From Nymphaea colorata (taxonomy: Eukaryota > Streptophyta > Magnoliopsida > Nymphaeales > Nymphaeaceae): 64,000 nt of DNA. This document shows, in pieces, positions 10,806-21,978 of the stretch. The notes beneath the pieces were generated by a model. The model was given only the letters and a program-made list of their open reading frames with translations. It was not told the DNA's origin and did no database searches. The position numbers and the translations under genes are program-made. The stretch's first letter is position 1; every line of letters starts with the position of its first letter. The stretch covers positions 4,814,334 through 4,878,333 of the forward strand of contig NC_045147.1 of NCBI RefSeq assembly GCF_008831285.2. The letters are read 5' to 3'.

Positions 10806-12905
10806 ATGTCAATCACCACAAATGAAGTAGCGCAGAAGATCTCCAGTGGGACGTTCCAGTATCTGCTGCTCATGGCAGCCAACTATACCAGCTGGGTAAT
10901 TAGGGTCCAAGCCACGATGGAGGATCAAGGCGTCCGGGAAGTAGTCGAGCCGGTGGCCGATGTGGCTGTCGACACGAGGAAGGACAAGAAGGCGAAGTCA
11001 CATCTTCTCCAAGCCCTCCCGAAGGATCTCCTAATGCAGGTGGCAAAGAAGGCAACAGCTAAGGAGGTCTGGGATTGCCTCAAGACGAGATTCGTCGGGG
11101 CAGATCAACCAAGGGAGGAGATACCTGAGGTAGTAATTGAGTCAGAAAAGAGATGACACACGTTTCACAAGGAGGCTGGGAAATGGTGTACTTACCTGGC
11201 ACTGCCGCTGCTCATGAGGAATGCGCACCTGCAGATGTTGAAGATCGACTTTGACACCATGAAAATGCAGAAAGAAGAGTCGTTGGATCAATATGCGGGC
11301 AGGCTCACCAGGATGTCCATCAAGTATGCCAACTTGGGGGGAACCCTGAGTGACGCCGCCCTGGTGAAGAAGTTATTTGACACTATTCCAAATCAATTTC
11401 TCAGCATAATCGCTAGCATAGAGCAGTTTTGCTACCTTGACAATATGTTGTTTGAAGAGGCTGTGGGACGACTCAATACCTACGAAGAACACTCTCGTCC
11501 CCGAGCATTCGGAACCGGTGGCAACGGCGATGCTCAACTACTTCTCACTCAGGCCGAGTGGGAGGCACAACAGAAGAGAAGCGGCGGCGACCCGTCATTG
11601 ACCCGAAAGGAGAAGGCTCACGGGGAAGGAGGAGTTTGTAGTTGGGGTGGTCGTGGACGTGGCAGAAGGCATGGGGACTTCTCACTCAATGACAGAGTAG
11701 GTGGCTCTAGGGGTGGTGGTCGTGACAAGAGTCACATCTGTTGCTTCAATTGTGACAAATTAGGGCATTACACGAACCGATGCAAGGCTCCCAAGAAGAA
11801 GGAGGGGGCGCATCTCACACAAGCTGACGACACTGAGCCAGCCTTGCTACTTGCAGAGTTGGAAGAAATGGTGTCTGCAGCACTTGAACAACCAGAATGG
11901 CAGGATCGGTAGGATGTCGTCCTACTGAATGAAGAGCAGGTATGGCCGAAACTGCACGGGACCAAGCACGACATGGAAACTACTGACATTTGGTACCTAG
12001 ATAACGGTGCCAGCAACCACATGACTGGAGACAAAGTCAAGTTTCATGAGTTGGATGAGGCAATCACTGGCAAGATGAAGTTCGGCGATGGCTCATTAGT
12101 GCAGATCATGGGTACGAGTTCAATTCTCTTTAGATGCAAAAACGATGATCAATGGCTGCTCCAGCAAGTATATTATATCCTGAGGCTTTGCAGCAACATC
12201 GTGAGTCTTAGGCAACTCACCGAGGCAGGCCACAAGGTGGTTATGGATGAAGACGAACTGGAGGTGTTCGTCCAAAATCCATGGCAGCTGATCATGAAGG
12301 TGAGACACACACTTAATGGCTAGGCTGGTGTGCCTCCTGACAAATCTCGAATATCCGGCATGGCTTTGGCATGCTCGTCTCGGCCTTGTAAACTTTCAAT
12401 CAATGAAGATGCTTGTAAACAAGAAGATAGCAACTGGGGTACCGCCGATTACTCATCCCGCTAAGTTATGTCGGGAGTGCTTGGTGGCAAAGCAGACGAG
12501 ACCACTGTTCTCGTGGACAGCCAACTATCAAGCGAATGAACCACTCGAACTCTTGCATGCTGATCTCTTTGCGAACCGATCACACCACCCACCCCTGCTG
12601 GTAATAGTTATTTCTTACTATTCGTTGATGACTTCTATCATTGGATGTGGTTGTGTGTGCTCGTAACGAAAGACCAAGCATGCTCGGCTTTCATAAAGAT
12701 TAAGGTGCTAGCCGAGAAGACGTGTGGGTGTCGCGTCAAGAAGCTCAAGACCGATCGGAGAGGTGAGTTCCTATCTCTTGAATTTGCCAATGTGTGTGAA
12801 TAGGTTGGCATTGTGTGGGACCTCACCATGTCATACTCATCACAGCAAAACAGTGTGGTGGAGCGGAGGAACAGAACGGTGATGGCGATGGCAAGATCTC
12901 TGGTG
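10806..12905 (+). pseudogene. copia gag-pol, truncated in integrase
   Basis: Gag starts at the ATG at 10806 (MSITTNEV). It shows the LLMAANYTSWVIR and EVWDCLKTRFVGADQ blocks, then breaks into about 105 bases of foreign sequence with a stop. Gag resumes near 11212 and runs through LTRMSIKYANLGG to a CCHC knuckle (CCFNCDKLGHYTNRC, near 11740). Protease (DNGASNHMTG, near 12000), the pre-integrase zinc region (WHARLG and CRECLVAKQTRPLF, near 12370-12500) and the integrase core (FVDDFYHWMW, then QQNSVVERRNRTVMAMARS near 12850) follow. The element stops abruptly near 12905 where an opposite-strand copia fragment begins. RT, RNase H and 3' LTR are missing. Base composition in gag is more GC-rich than the surroundings. 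Confidence 0.85.
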
Positions 12906-14515
12906 TCATCTACATCTGTATTCCCACCATGTCTAACTTTTGATTCCTTTTGTACCAGAGTCCTTGTCTTGGAGAGCCTTTAATGTATCAAAAAATGCAG
13001 TCTACAACCTTCATGTGTAATTCGCTTGGATTTTGCATGTTCCTACTAATAACATTCACAACATAGGAGATGTTAGGTCTAGAAACAGATAGATAAATAA
13101 GCTTACTATTAGATGTTGGAATCTTTCCTTGCTGACCTCTGGTTCATTCTCACAAGGCCCTAGTTTGAGGTTTGCTTCAAAAGGAGTGTCACCAGGACAT
13201 ACATAAATCTTTACTATTTATTTTTTAATGTCTAGTGCATATTTTCTTTGATAATGGCAGATGCCTTTGTGTGACTGAGATTCCCAATTCCAATAAGTAT
13301 TTGAGGTTTCCCATATCTCATATCAAATGTAGTCTTCAAGTAATGTTTAAGATTTTGTATATTTCCAATGTCATCACCTGTCACAACTATGTCTTCAACA
13401 TAAATTAGCACAACAGTGGTGTGCTCTCCGTGCATCTTTATGAAAAAAGTGTTATTTGAGTGACACTTGTGATTTCCGATCCTTTCCAAAGCCTTGCTCA
13501 ATTTCAAGTACCACACTCTACATGACTATTTTAGGCCATAGATGGCTTTGTTAAGTTTACAAACATCATTTTTTCCTTCATAGGATGTCACAAGCTATAG
13601 ACAAGAGAATCCTCAAGGTATTCTTTTTTGCCACCTGTGCAAAGGTCGGGTCATAGTCAAGTCCCTTTGTTTGAGTTAACTCTTTGACTACAAGTTGGGC
13701 TTTATATCTTTTCAAGGAGCGGTCACTCTTGTACTTTACTTTATAGTGCCATTTACATCCAACTATATAGGAGTTTGGCCTCGTAACTACTTGCCAAGTT
13801 TTGTTGCATAAGGCCTCCAATTCTTCATCTATTGACTTTCTTCATTTTGAATCTTCCTTAGCTTCTTGAAACGTTTGTGACTCTCAAATTTTATCAAGAC
13901 TCATAATGAATTTGGCATGATTGGTGGGGATCTTGTTGTAAAAAACAAAGTTGTTGATAGGATAGTGACAAATGGAACATGTCTCATAATCAGCTAGATG
14001 AGAGGGAGCTCTTTGAGTACTTTCAAATCTTGTAAGTGGCATGTTAGATGTTTCATCATCTTTAGTTGAAGTGCTTGGTGCTTGATTTTCGGTGTGGCTC
14101 TTAGATTCTATTTGGTCTCTTGATTATTAGTGACCTACTCAATAATAATAGTAATAAATAAGTCATCAAAGTCATGCAACCTAGGTATTTAGACTCCTCA
14201 TGTCCTCTATCATTGTCACTGACATCAAAGTAGGGTTGTTTCTCATTTTAATTGAACATCATGAGATATGTAAGTTTTCGTAGAAGTAGGGTTGAAACAT
14301 ACATACCCTTTCCCTTGATAGTTGTACCCAATAAAAATGCATTGAATCGATTGATGACTTAGTTTGCCTCTTTTTGCATGATGAGGCCACACATGAACCA
14401 CACAACCAAATACATGTAGATGATGATTAAGTTTAAGCTCAGAACTTGTGGGTTTTTTCAATGGGACTAGCATAATTAAAATGCTTACTAGGGGTCCTGT
14501 TAGTGACATGGCATG
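12906..14515 (-). pseudogene. copia integrase C-terminus/RT/RNase H fragment
   Basis: On the minus strand, from 14509 downward, the integrase C-terminal block (HHLHVFGCVVHVWPHHAKRG, IQCIFIGYNYQGKGY) comes first. The RT start (YIVGCKWHYKVKYKSDRSL, LDYDPTFAQVAKKNTLRILL) lies near 13580-13820, and the RT core (VVLIYVEDIVVTGDD) near 13390. The RT C-terminus and RNase H beginning (YIKGSPRQGL-like) reach about 12910. Neither LTR is present. Both ends are cut: the left meets another copia fragment head to head, the right meets the hAT element. Many stops show it is dead. Confidence 0.8.
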
Positions 14516-15165
14516 TTTTCAATAATTTATTATAAAAAATTTAAAAATTTTATTAATTCTATGTAGTATTCAGATCCGGGTTCAAATTGGCCCTACCCCT
14601 ACCCGGATCGAACTCCAACTCCATGGCCCGCCCCACTTTTGTTTGCCCTAGGTTTTCAAAAAAGGAAAAACGCACGAGGGAGAGAAAACGAGAGATAAAG
14701 AGAGAAGAAGAGAGAAGAAGAGGGTCTGAGAGTGATAAAGAAAACCAGTGAGAGAAAAAGGGAGCACCGACTACCGCACTGAAGAAGGTCTGCAGCGTGA
14801 CGAAAAGGAAGAGACAAGAGGCGCTGAGCACGAGCACGCTGGTCGCTGCTGCCTGCTGGCTTCAAGAAGAGGTGGGGCCATTTCCTTACTTTCTTCTCTG
14901 TTCATTTTTGTTGCTTAGTGAAATATGGTGGGGCCGTTTTTTTCATTTAGTTTTTGTGTTTCTTTTTTGTTAACCTTGTCTGTCATTTTTCTTTTGTCTA
15001 TGGTGGACCGTGGGTTTCTAATTTCTATTATGCACATTATTTATTTTTTAACCTTGAATCTTAATCGTTCAAAGTTTCATCATTTTCCATGACTTTTCCT
15101 GCCGTGATTTATTTTTCCTAGTCTTAATTTCTAGGATTTTGACGTTTTGTGAACACAATCTTAAC

Positions 15166-15173
15166 GTGGCTTG
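15166..15173 (+). repeat. target-site duplication, left copy (GTGGCTTG)
   Basis: This octamer lies immediately before the CAGGGGCGGAG terminus of the inner hAT element and is repeated exactly at 20433-20440 after its other terminus. Eight base pairs is the hallmark duplication length of hAT transposition. The same octamer occurs uninterrupted inside the inner element (19728-19735, reverse complement), marking the equivalent empty site. Confidence 0.95.
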
Positions 15174-18100
15174 CAGGGGCGGAGCTAGGATTTTTTCTCA
15201 GGGCGGGCCGAACGGTTCAACTAACTGTAATACATTATATATATATATACTCACACACTTTAGACATTTGCAAACCATAGTGTATTAAAAGTGAACATAT
15301 GTCGTATAAAATTGCCCACATCATGAACGTGAAGCGCGACCTGTCCTACAGCACATTTTAATAATTGTTTGTGTCATTAGCACAAAACGCGATCTGTCCT
15401 AAACAGATAAGGTGCTCTATTTCTATTACAATGACGTAGGTGTGGACATAAAGTGGACATACAAACATCACAACAAAAATATAGCAAACAAAGACATCTA
15501 CAAACTAGAAAACCAAAATAAATATTACTTACCTAAAACAAGCAATTTTGCATTCTTTCTATACAATACAATCTGTTTTTGACTTTATTTTTATTGAAAA
15601 TAGTTCCATATCATCATTCATTCACCTGCACAATAAAATGTAAATAAAAAATATATAATTTATTATTGCAACTAAATAATAACTCAAATAAACATTAACA
15701 TAAAAAGGATGCAACAAAATACTTTACCTATTGTAATTGTGCTCTACGGCTTTTCATCTTATAAAAGGCATCAATGATATCATCTGAATCAAACATTTGA
15801 GCAATTTCTTTTCAATATACAAAAGTAGACAATCTGCAAAGAATTCATCCTCCATTTTGTTACGCAACCTTGTTTTAATAAGTTTCATAGCAGAGAATGC
15901 CCTTTCTGTGGTTGCAGTGGAGACAGGAAGTGTTAGAATGAGACTAAGCAACCTGTATACATAAGGATATTCTTTACTTTTTCTACTTCGTATCAATACT
16001 TCACATACATCTGATAGTGTACCCAAATTTTGAAAACTTGGATGATGACAAATATCATTCTTGTAATGTCTCAACTGATAATTTAAACTCATAAAATCTG
16101 AGTCAAAAAAATCTTCAGGATAGAACTTCTGTGCAAGAGTGTATGCATCTTGTGCATTAAACGACTCATATTGATCTCTAGGGTTGAATGTCGACATCGA
16201 ACGAAGTATTTCCATAGAATTCTCATTAAATCTATTATTCAACTCTACCAACTGAGAATCAATGGCAGCAATAAAAATATCAACATGATAATGATGTATC
16301 ACTGTAATGAAATTATGTTCATGACGAGAACGTGATCCTCTTACAAAATATTGAGCATCCATATCTGGAATAGGGATATCATATGTCATACAAAATGCCC
16401 CCACAGTATCTATAAATGAATCTCAACCAGTCTCTCTAAGTTCTTGTAGAAACTTTTTTGAATTACAAACCAAAACCATTGCATTTAGAATGTCTTGTCT
16501 TTCTCTCTGTAATGCCTGACAAAGAATATCACTCTGTCCCAAAATTTCTTGTACCAAATGCAAAATAAATACAAAGTCAAATGATGTTATCATTTGGTAA
16601 GCTGAATTACCTTCACCCCGTATTTGATATGTTGATCCATTATCTCTTAAATTTTCCAATACTACACATGCTGCATAGAACGTTTTTATCAAACTACACA
16701 CGGACGAAAAATGAGATCCCCATCTAGTATCACCAGACCGTTGTAGTGATCCAATTTGATTAAGTCTTCTTCCTGTCTGAAGTTCATCTGTAGCAATTCT
16801 AAATGCAATTTCGTTTGCTTGAACTTCGTGCAATTCATCATTGCGTTTACTGCTTGCACTAACAACATTAATTATATATGTCAACTGTTCAAAAAAGCTA
16901 TGAACATCAACAACTTCTCTTGAAGCTGCAACAAGTGCAAGTTGTAATCTATGAGCAAAACAATGAACATGATATGCATAAGGACATTCATTCAAAATTA
17001 ATGCTTGCAATCCATTCCATTCACCTCGCATATTAATGGCACCATCATATCCTTGACCTCCTATATCTTGAATACTGAGATTATGTTGAGACAACAAAGT
17101 GAAAACTGTATTCTTCAATGTAATTGCTGTAGTATCCCTCACATGCACAACATCTAAAAATCGCTCTTCAACTTGACCTTGCTTATTAACAAATCTAAGA
17201 ACAACAGCCATTTGCTCTCTCTTGGACTCATCTCGAGCTTCATCAATAATAATACAATATTTAGCATCACCAATTTCTTCTATAATTTTAGCTCTCACTT
17301 TACTTGCAAAAACATGTAAAATTTCTTTCTGAACTGTTGCTGATGTATATTTAGCATTTTTGAGGGCATTATCCAAAACAACTTGTGCAACATTGTCATT
17401 ATAATTAGCTAAAATTTTAATGAACTCAATAAAGTTACCTTGATTTAATGAACTTGAACTTTCATCATGGCCTCTAAAAGCACAAGCTTGGAACGCCAAC
17501 CAACGAACTGTGTCCACAGATGCCTTCAATCTCAAACGATTGTTGTAAACAAGCTCTGAACTTTGCTTTTCAATCATTTTATCTATGTGTATGCTTTGAC
17601 GACTTAAGTCATTAAATGCTCGCACATTCATATTATGAGGCGAATTTTGACTTGTCCCTTCATGACTACGAAAAGCACATGTTTTCTCACTACTACCCAC
17701 CCTCATCCAAGCTCTGAATCCTTCAGTAATAAATGGACTGTCATTTGAATGTGGAGTACTGAAAAGATAACACGGTAAACAATATGCACTATCTGTCTTT
17801 GGAGAATATTCTAACCATGAAAATCTTTGAAACCAAGAACTTTGAAATTTACGAGGATGACTTGAAGAACCTGACACTGGATATCTATGAAGCTTATGCT
17901 GATATGACCCATAATTGATATATGCTCGCCTAACTTCATCTCTCTTATTTATTGGTATCTCCCATATAGGACGTCACAACCCTGGATCACGCACGATGCT
18001 TTCTACAGTTTCAATTTTTGAATACTTAAAAGGTGGAGAATCTGAGTCAAAAAGAACCACATCAAGAGCTTTTGGACTAGAACAACCAGCATTTTGGTCT

Positions 18101-20432
18101 TCTCCTTCCTGATTTTCTCCCTCTTGGTTTTCTCTCACTTGATCAATAACTTGTTTCTTTTTGAAATAATCTTGTATACTTTTCTTCATTTTCTCAATAA
18201 GCTCACACAAAAAATCTGAAATTTAAAATAGACAATAAGATTTATACACAACGAAGAAAGTACTCAAATTTTAACTTGTGAAAAGCAGGAATTTAAAATC
18301 AACCACCTTATAAACAATAGATAAAGAAAATTTACCTGTTGAACCTCTTGCACTATGTAGAACAATGAAGAGTTGTTTTCGCCCCTCGCTAACTTGCTTT
18401 TCGAATTACCACAAGTGGAGTAAAGTCTGAAAAATAAAACAAAGAATGATTTTAGGCCTTTATGAAGCTACTTTTATAAATTCCTACAGATGCCATTTAA
18501 CTTTTTTCACTTCTCATCAAATCGCCATTTAACTTAGAACATTTAAGTGAAATGACGGATGCCAATCAACAAGTTCTTTCGCTGCTACTCTCCTATTTCA
18601 CCAAGTTCTCCTACTCTACTAAGTTCATCTTGATGTGTTGATCATATTGCTGACTTCATTTTCTCATCTTTAAGACTACTAATGTCAGATAGTGTGCCTA
18701 GTGTATCATTAAATCCAAGGACAAAATCTTGATGATGTGGATCTGGGTTGTCCTGCAACCTTGTGCTTCTTTGAGTAATACTATGGACTCCTCTATGATT
18801 CATCCACACACATCATTAATCAAGTTGCAGTGTCATGTAAATGCATTATGTCACCAACAGGGCAGATTCCCTGACTTTATTGTTGGTTTCTGACATGAAA
18901 TTGCCGTATCACTACTCCGTGAGAACAACACCAACAGGTTATACTGTGAAAAGAGTCATAAAGATCAAATTGTTGTTCTGTAATATAGCAAAAAGTCTGT
19001 CCAGCATTTACATGTGAAATCTGCCAATTTGGAGTTTTCCCTTTTCGTTAAAACAAGAGACAAGGAAAATCGAACAGTATTTTTGACGCCATTGATTTGG
19101 CTTATCTTTCTTTCTTCATTGTGGTCCAGACTCCAGAGAGATTAGATACAAGATTTTTACATTCAGCACACCCACCAACTCTTCTAACTGCATGTATTCC
19201 CTTTTAGAGAATTGAACTCAATTGGTTGCCTCTGCAGTGAATGATTTTTTTTTTTAAATTTTGTGTTGCAAAAATCCGTTGTGAAAGGTTCAATAGTGAT
19301 GACAATTGCTTGCCTATGATTTTTTTAGTGACAGAATACATATTTTATAACAATTTTTAGAAACACAAACTAAAAAGAAAAAAAAATTGTATTCGACTAG
19401 AGAGGCAACATGCTGATTTATCTTCCTCCTAAAATTTCAAGCAACTTTTCTTCCTCCTCAATTCACAGAAGTGGAAAATGCAACGTTTCTTTTTCCTTTG
19501 ACTTAAAACAAATTGCTGCAAGTCCCCTTTATAAGGAAGTTCCAATGTTAATTTTATCTATTCATGTGATTGTATGGGGTATTCCCAAATCCCACTTAAA
19601 GTAAAAAGAATGTCGTGGGTACTGGGTACTGAAAACATGACTGCAAAGTAAAAAACATGTGAGAACGGCAGCCATCAATGAAGCATTGAAGCCCATAAAC
19701 AGTTCGTGGATGCAGAGAAAAATCTGCCAAGCCACGTCAAGATTGTGTTCACAAAACGTCAAAATCCTAGAAATTAAGACTAGGAAAAATAAATCACGGC
19801 AGGAAAAGTCATGGAAAACGATGAAACTGTGAACGATTAAGATTCAAGGTTAAAAAATAAATAATGTGCATAATAGAAATTAGAAACCCACGGTCCACCA
19901 TAGACAAAAGAAAAATGACAGACAAGGTTAACAAAAAAGAAACACAAAAACTAAATGAAAAAAACGGCCCCACCATATTTCACTAAGCAACAAAAATGAA
20001 CAGAGAAGAAAGTCAGGAAATGGCCCCACCTCTTCTTGAAGCCAGCAGGCAGCAGCAACCAGCGTGCTCGTGCTCAGTGCCTCTTGTCTCTTCCTTTTCG
20101 TCACGCTGCAGACCTTATTCAGTGCGGTAGTCGGTGCTCCCTTTTTCTCTCACTGGTTTTCTTTATCACTCTCAGACCCTCTTATTCTCTCTTTATCTCT
20201 CGTTTTCTCTCCCTCGTGCGTTTTTCCTTTTTTGAAAACCTAGGGCAAACAAAAGTGGGGCGGGCCATGGAGTTGGAGTTGGATCCGGGTAGGGGTAGAG
20301 CCAATTTGAACCCGGATCTGAATACTACATAGAATTAATAAAATTTTTAAATTTTTATAATTAAATTTTTTTTTTCCTCCGCCGAGGGTAGGGCCATGGC
20401 CCAGGCGGCCCCCCCCCCTCCCTCCGCCACTG
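15174..20432 (-). mobile_element. inner, full-length Tip100-like hAT element (5,259 bp)
   Basis: The element begins CAGGGGCGGAG and ends with the complement of CAGTGGCGGAG, an 11-bp terminal inverted repeat with one mismatch. It is flanked by GTGGCTTG on both sides. It carries a TTF-zinc-finger/hATC transposase gene on the minus strand with a long 5' leader. Reading on the minus strand, it starts with a G-rich terminus, then an AT tract, a purine-rich leader, the transposase, and an AT-rich 3' end with a short TA repeat. The ends, duplication length and protein type match the Tip100 branch of the hAT superfamily. The element is structurally complete at both termini, but its transposase is broken, so movement would need help in trans. 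Confidence 0.93.
15728..18189 (-). pseudogene. hAT transposase (TTF zinc finger, DUF4371, hATC), inner copy
   Basis: The first ATG (18189) opens an acidic, glutamine- and glutamate-rich N-terminus. The TTF-type zinc-finger region follows (SWFQRFSWLEY then YCLPCYLFS), then a DUF4371-like catalytic region (IIDEARDESKREQM, GYDGAINMRGEWNG, HCFAHRLQLALVAA). It ends with the hATC dimerisation block (PVSTATTERAFSAMKLIKTR). Three lesions are visible against the outer copy. A TGA at 17974-17976 is shared with the outer copy. A TGA at 16423-16425 replaces a tryptophan. A one-base deletion near 15810 scrambles the last 30 or so residues. An AG acceptor (ATTTCAG) just upstream of the start suggests a 5' UTR intron. 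Family function: cut-and-paste DNA transposition in the nucleus. Confidence 0.9.
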
Positions 20433-20440
20433 GTGGCTTG
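20433..20440 (+). repeat. target-site duplication, right copy (GTGGCTTG)
   Basis: This is the exact repeat of 15166-15173, directly after the CCGCCACTG terminus of the inner hAT element. The sequence that follows (GCAGATTTTTC) resumes the outer element at the position homologous to 19727 in the inner copy. That confirms the outer element was the target. Confidence 0.95.
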
Positions 20441-21978
20441 GCAGATTTTTCTCTGCATCCACGAACTGTTTATGGGCTTCAATGCTTCATTGATGGCTGC
20501 CGTTCTCACATGTTTTTTACTTTGCAGTCATGTATTCAGTACCCAGTACCCACGGCATTCTTTTTACTTTAAGTGGGATTTGGGAATACCCCATACAATC
20601 ACATAAATAGATAAAATTAACATTGGAACTTCCTTATAAAGGGGACTTGCAGCAATTTGTTTTAAGTCAAAGTAAAAAGAAACGTTGCATTTTCCACTTC
20701 TGTGAATTGAGGAGGAAGAAAAGTTACTTGAAATTTCAGGAGGAAGACAAATCAGCATGTTGCCTCTCTAGTCGAATACGATTTTTTTTTCTTTTTAGTT
20801 TGTGTTTCTAAAAATTGTTATAAAATATGTATTCTGTCACTAAAAAAATCATAGGCAAGCAATTGTCATCACTATTGAACCTTTCACAACGGATTTTTGC
20901 AACACAAAATTTAAAAAAAAAAATCATTCACTGCAGAGGCAACCAATTGAGTTCAATTCTCTAAAAGGGAATACATGCAGTTAGAAGAGTTGGTGGGTGT
21001 GCTGAATGTAAAAATCTTGTATCTAATCTCTCTGGAGTCTGGACCACAATGAAGAAAGAAAGATAAGCCAAATCAATGGCGTCAAAAATACTGTTCGATT
21101 TTCCTTGTCTCTTGTTTTAACGAAAAGGGAAAACTCCAAATTGGCAGATTTCACATGTAAATGCTGGACAGACTTTTTGCTATATTACAGAACAACAATT
21201 TGATCTTTATGACTCTTTTCACAGTATAACCTGTTGGTGTTGTTCTCACGGAGTAGTGATACGGCAATTTCATGTCAGAAACCAACAATAAAGTCAGGGA
21301 ATCTGCCCTGTTGGTGACATAATGCATTTACATGACACTGCAACTTGATTAATGATGTGTGTGGATGAATCATAGAGGAGTCCATAGTATTACTCAAAGA
21401 AGCACAAGGTTGCAGGACAACCCAGATCCACATCATCAAGATTTTGTCCTTGGATTTAATGATACACTAGGCACACTATCTGACATTAGTAGTCTTAAAG
21501 ATGAGAAAATGAAGTCAGCAATATGATCAACACATCAAGATGAACTTAGTAGAGTAGGAGAACTTGGTGAAATAGGAGAGTAGCAGCGAAAGAACTTGTT
21601 GATTGGCATCCGTCATTTCACTTAAATGTTCTAAGTTAAATGGCGATTTGATGAGAAGTGAAAAAAGTTAAATGGCATCTGTAGGAATTTATAAAAGTAG
21701 CTTCATAAAGGCCTAAAATCATTCTTTGTTTTATTTTTCAGACTTTACTCCACTTGTGGTAATTCGAAAAGCAAGTTAGCGAGGGGCGAAAACAACTCTT
21801 CATTGTTCTACATAGTGCAAGAGGTTCAACAGGTAAATTTTCTTTATCTATTGTTTATAAGGTGGTTGATTTTAAATTCCTGCTTTTCACAAGTTAAAAT
21901 TTGAGTACTTTCTTCGTTGTGTATAAATCTTATTGTCTATTTTAAATTTCAGATTTTTTGTGTGAGCTTATTGAGAAA

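Noticed and set aside
19410-20811. Small frames on both strands in the hAT leader regions, duplicated in inverted orientation
   Set aside because: They are noncoding leader sequence of the hAT copies. They appear twice because the arms are inverted repeats, and related frames differ in length.
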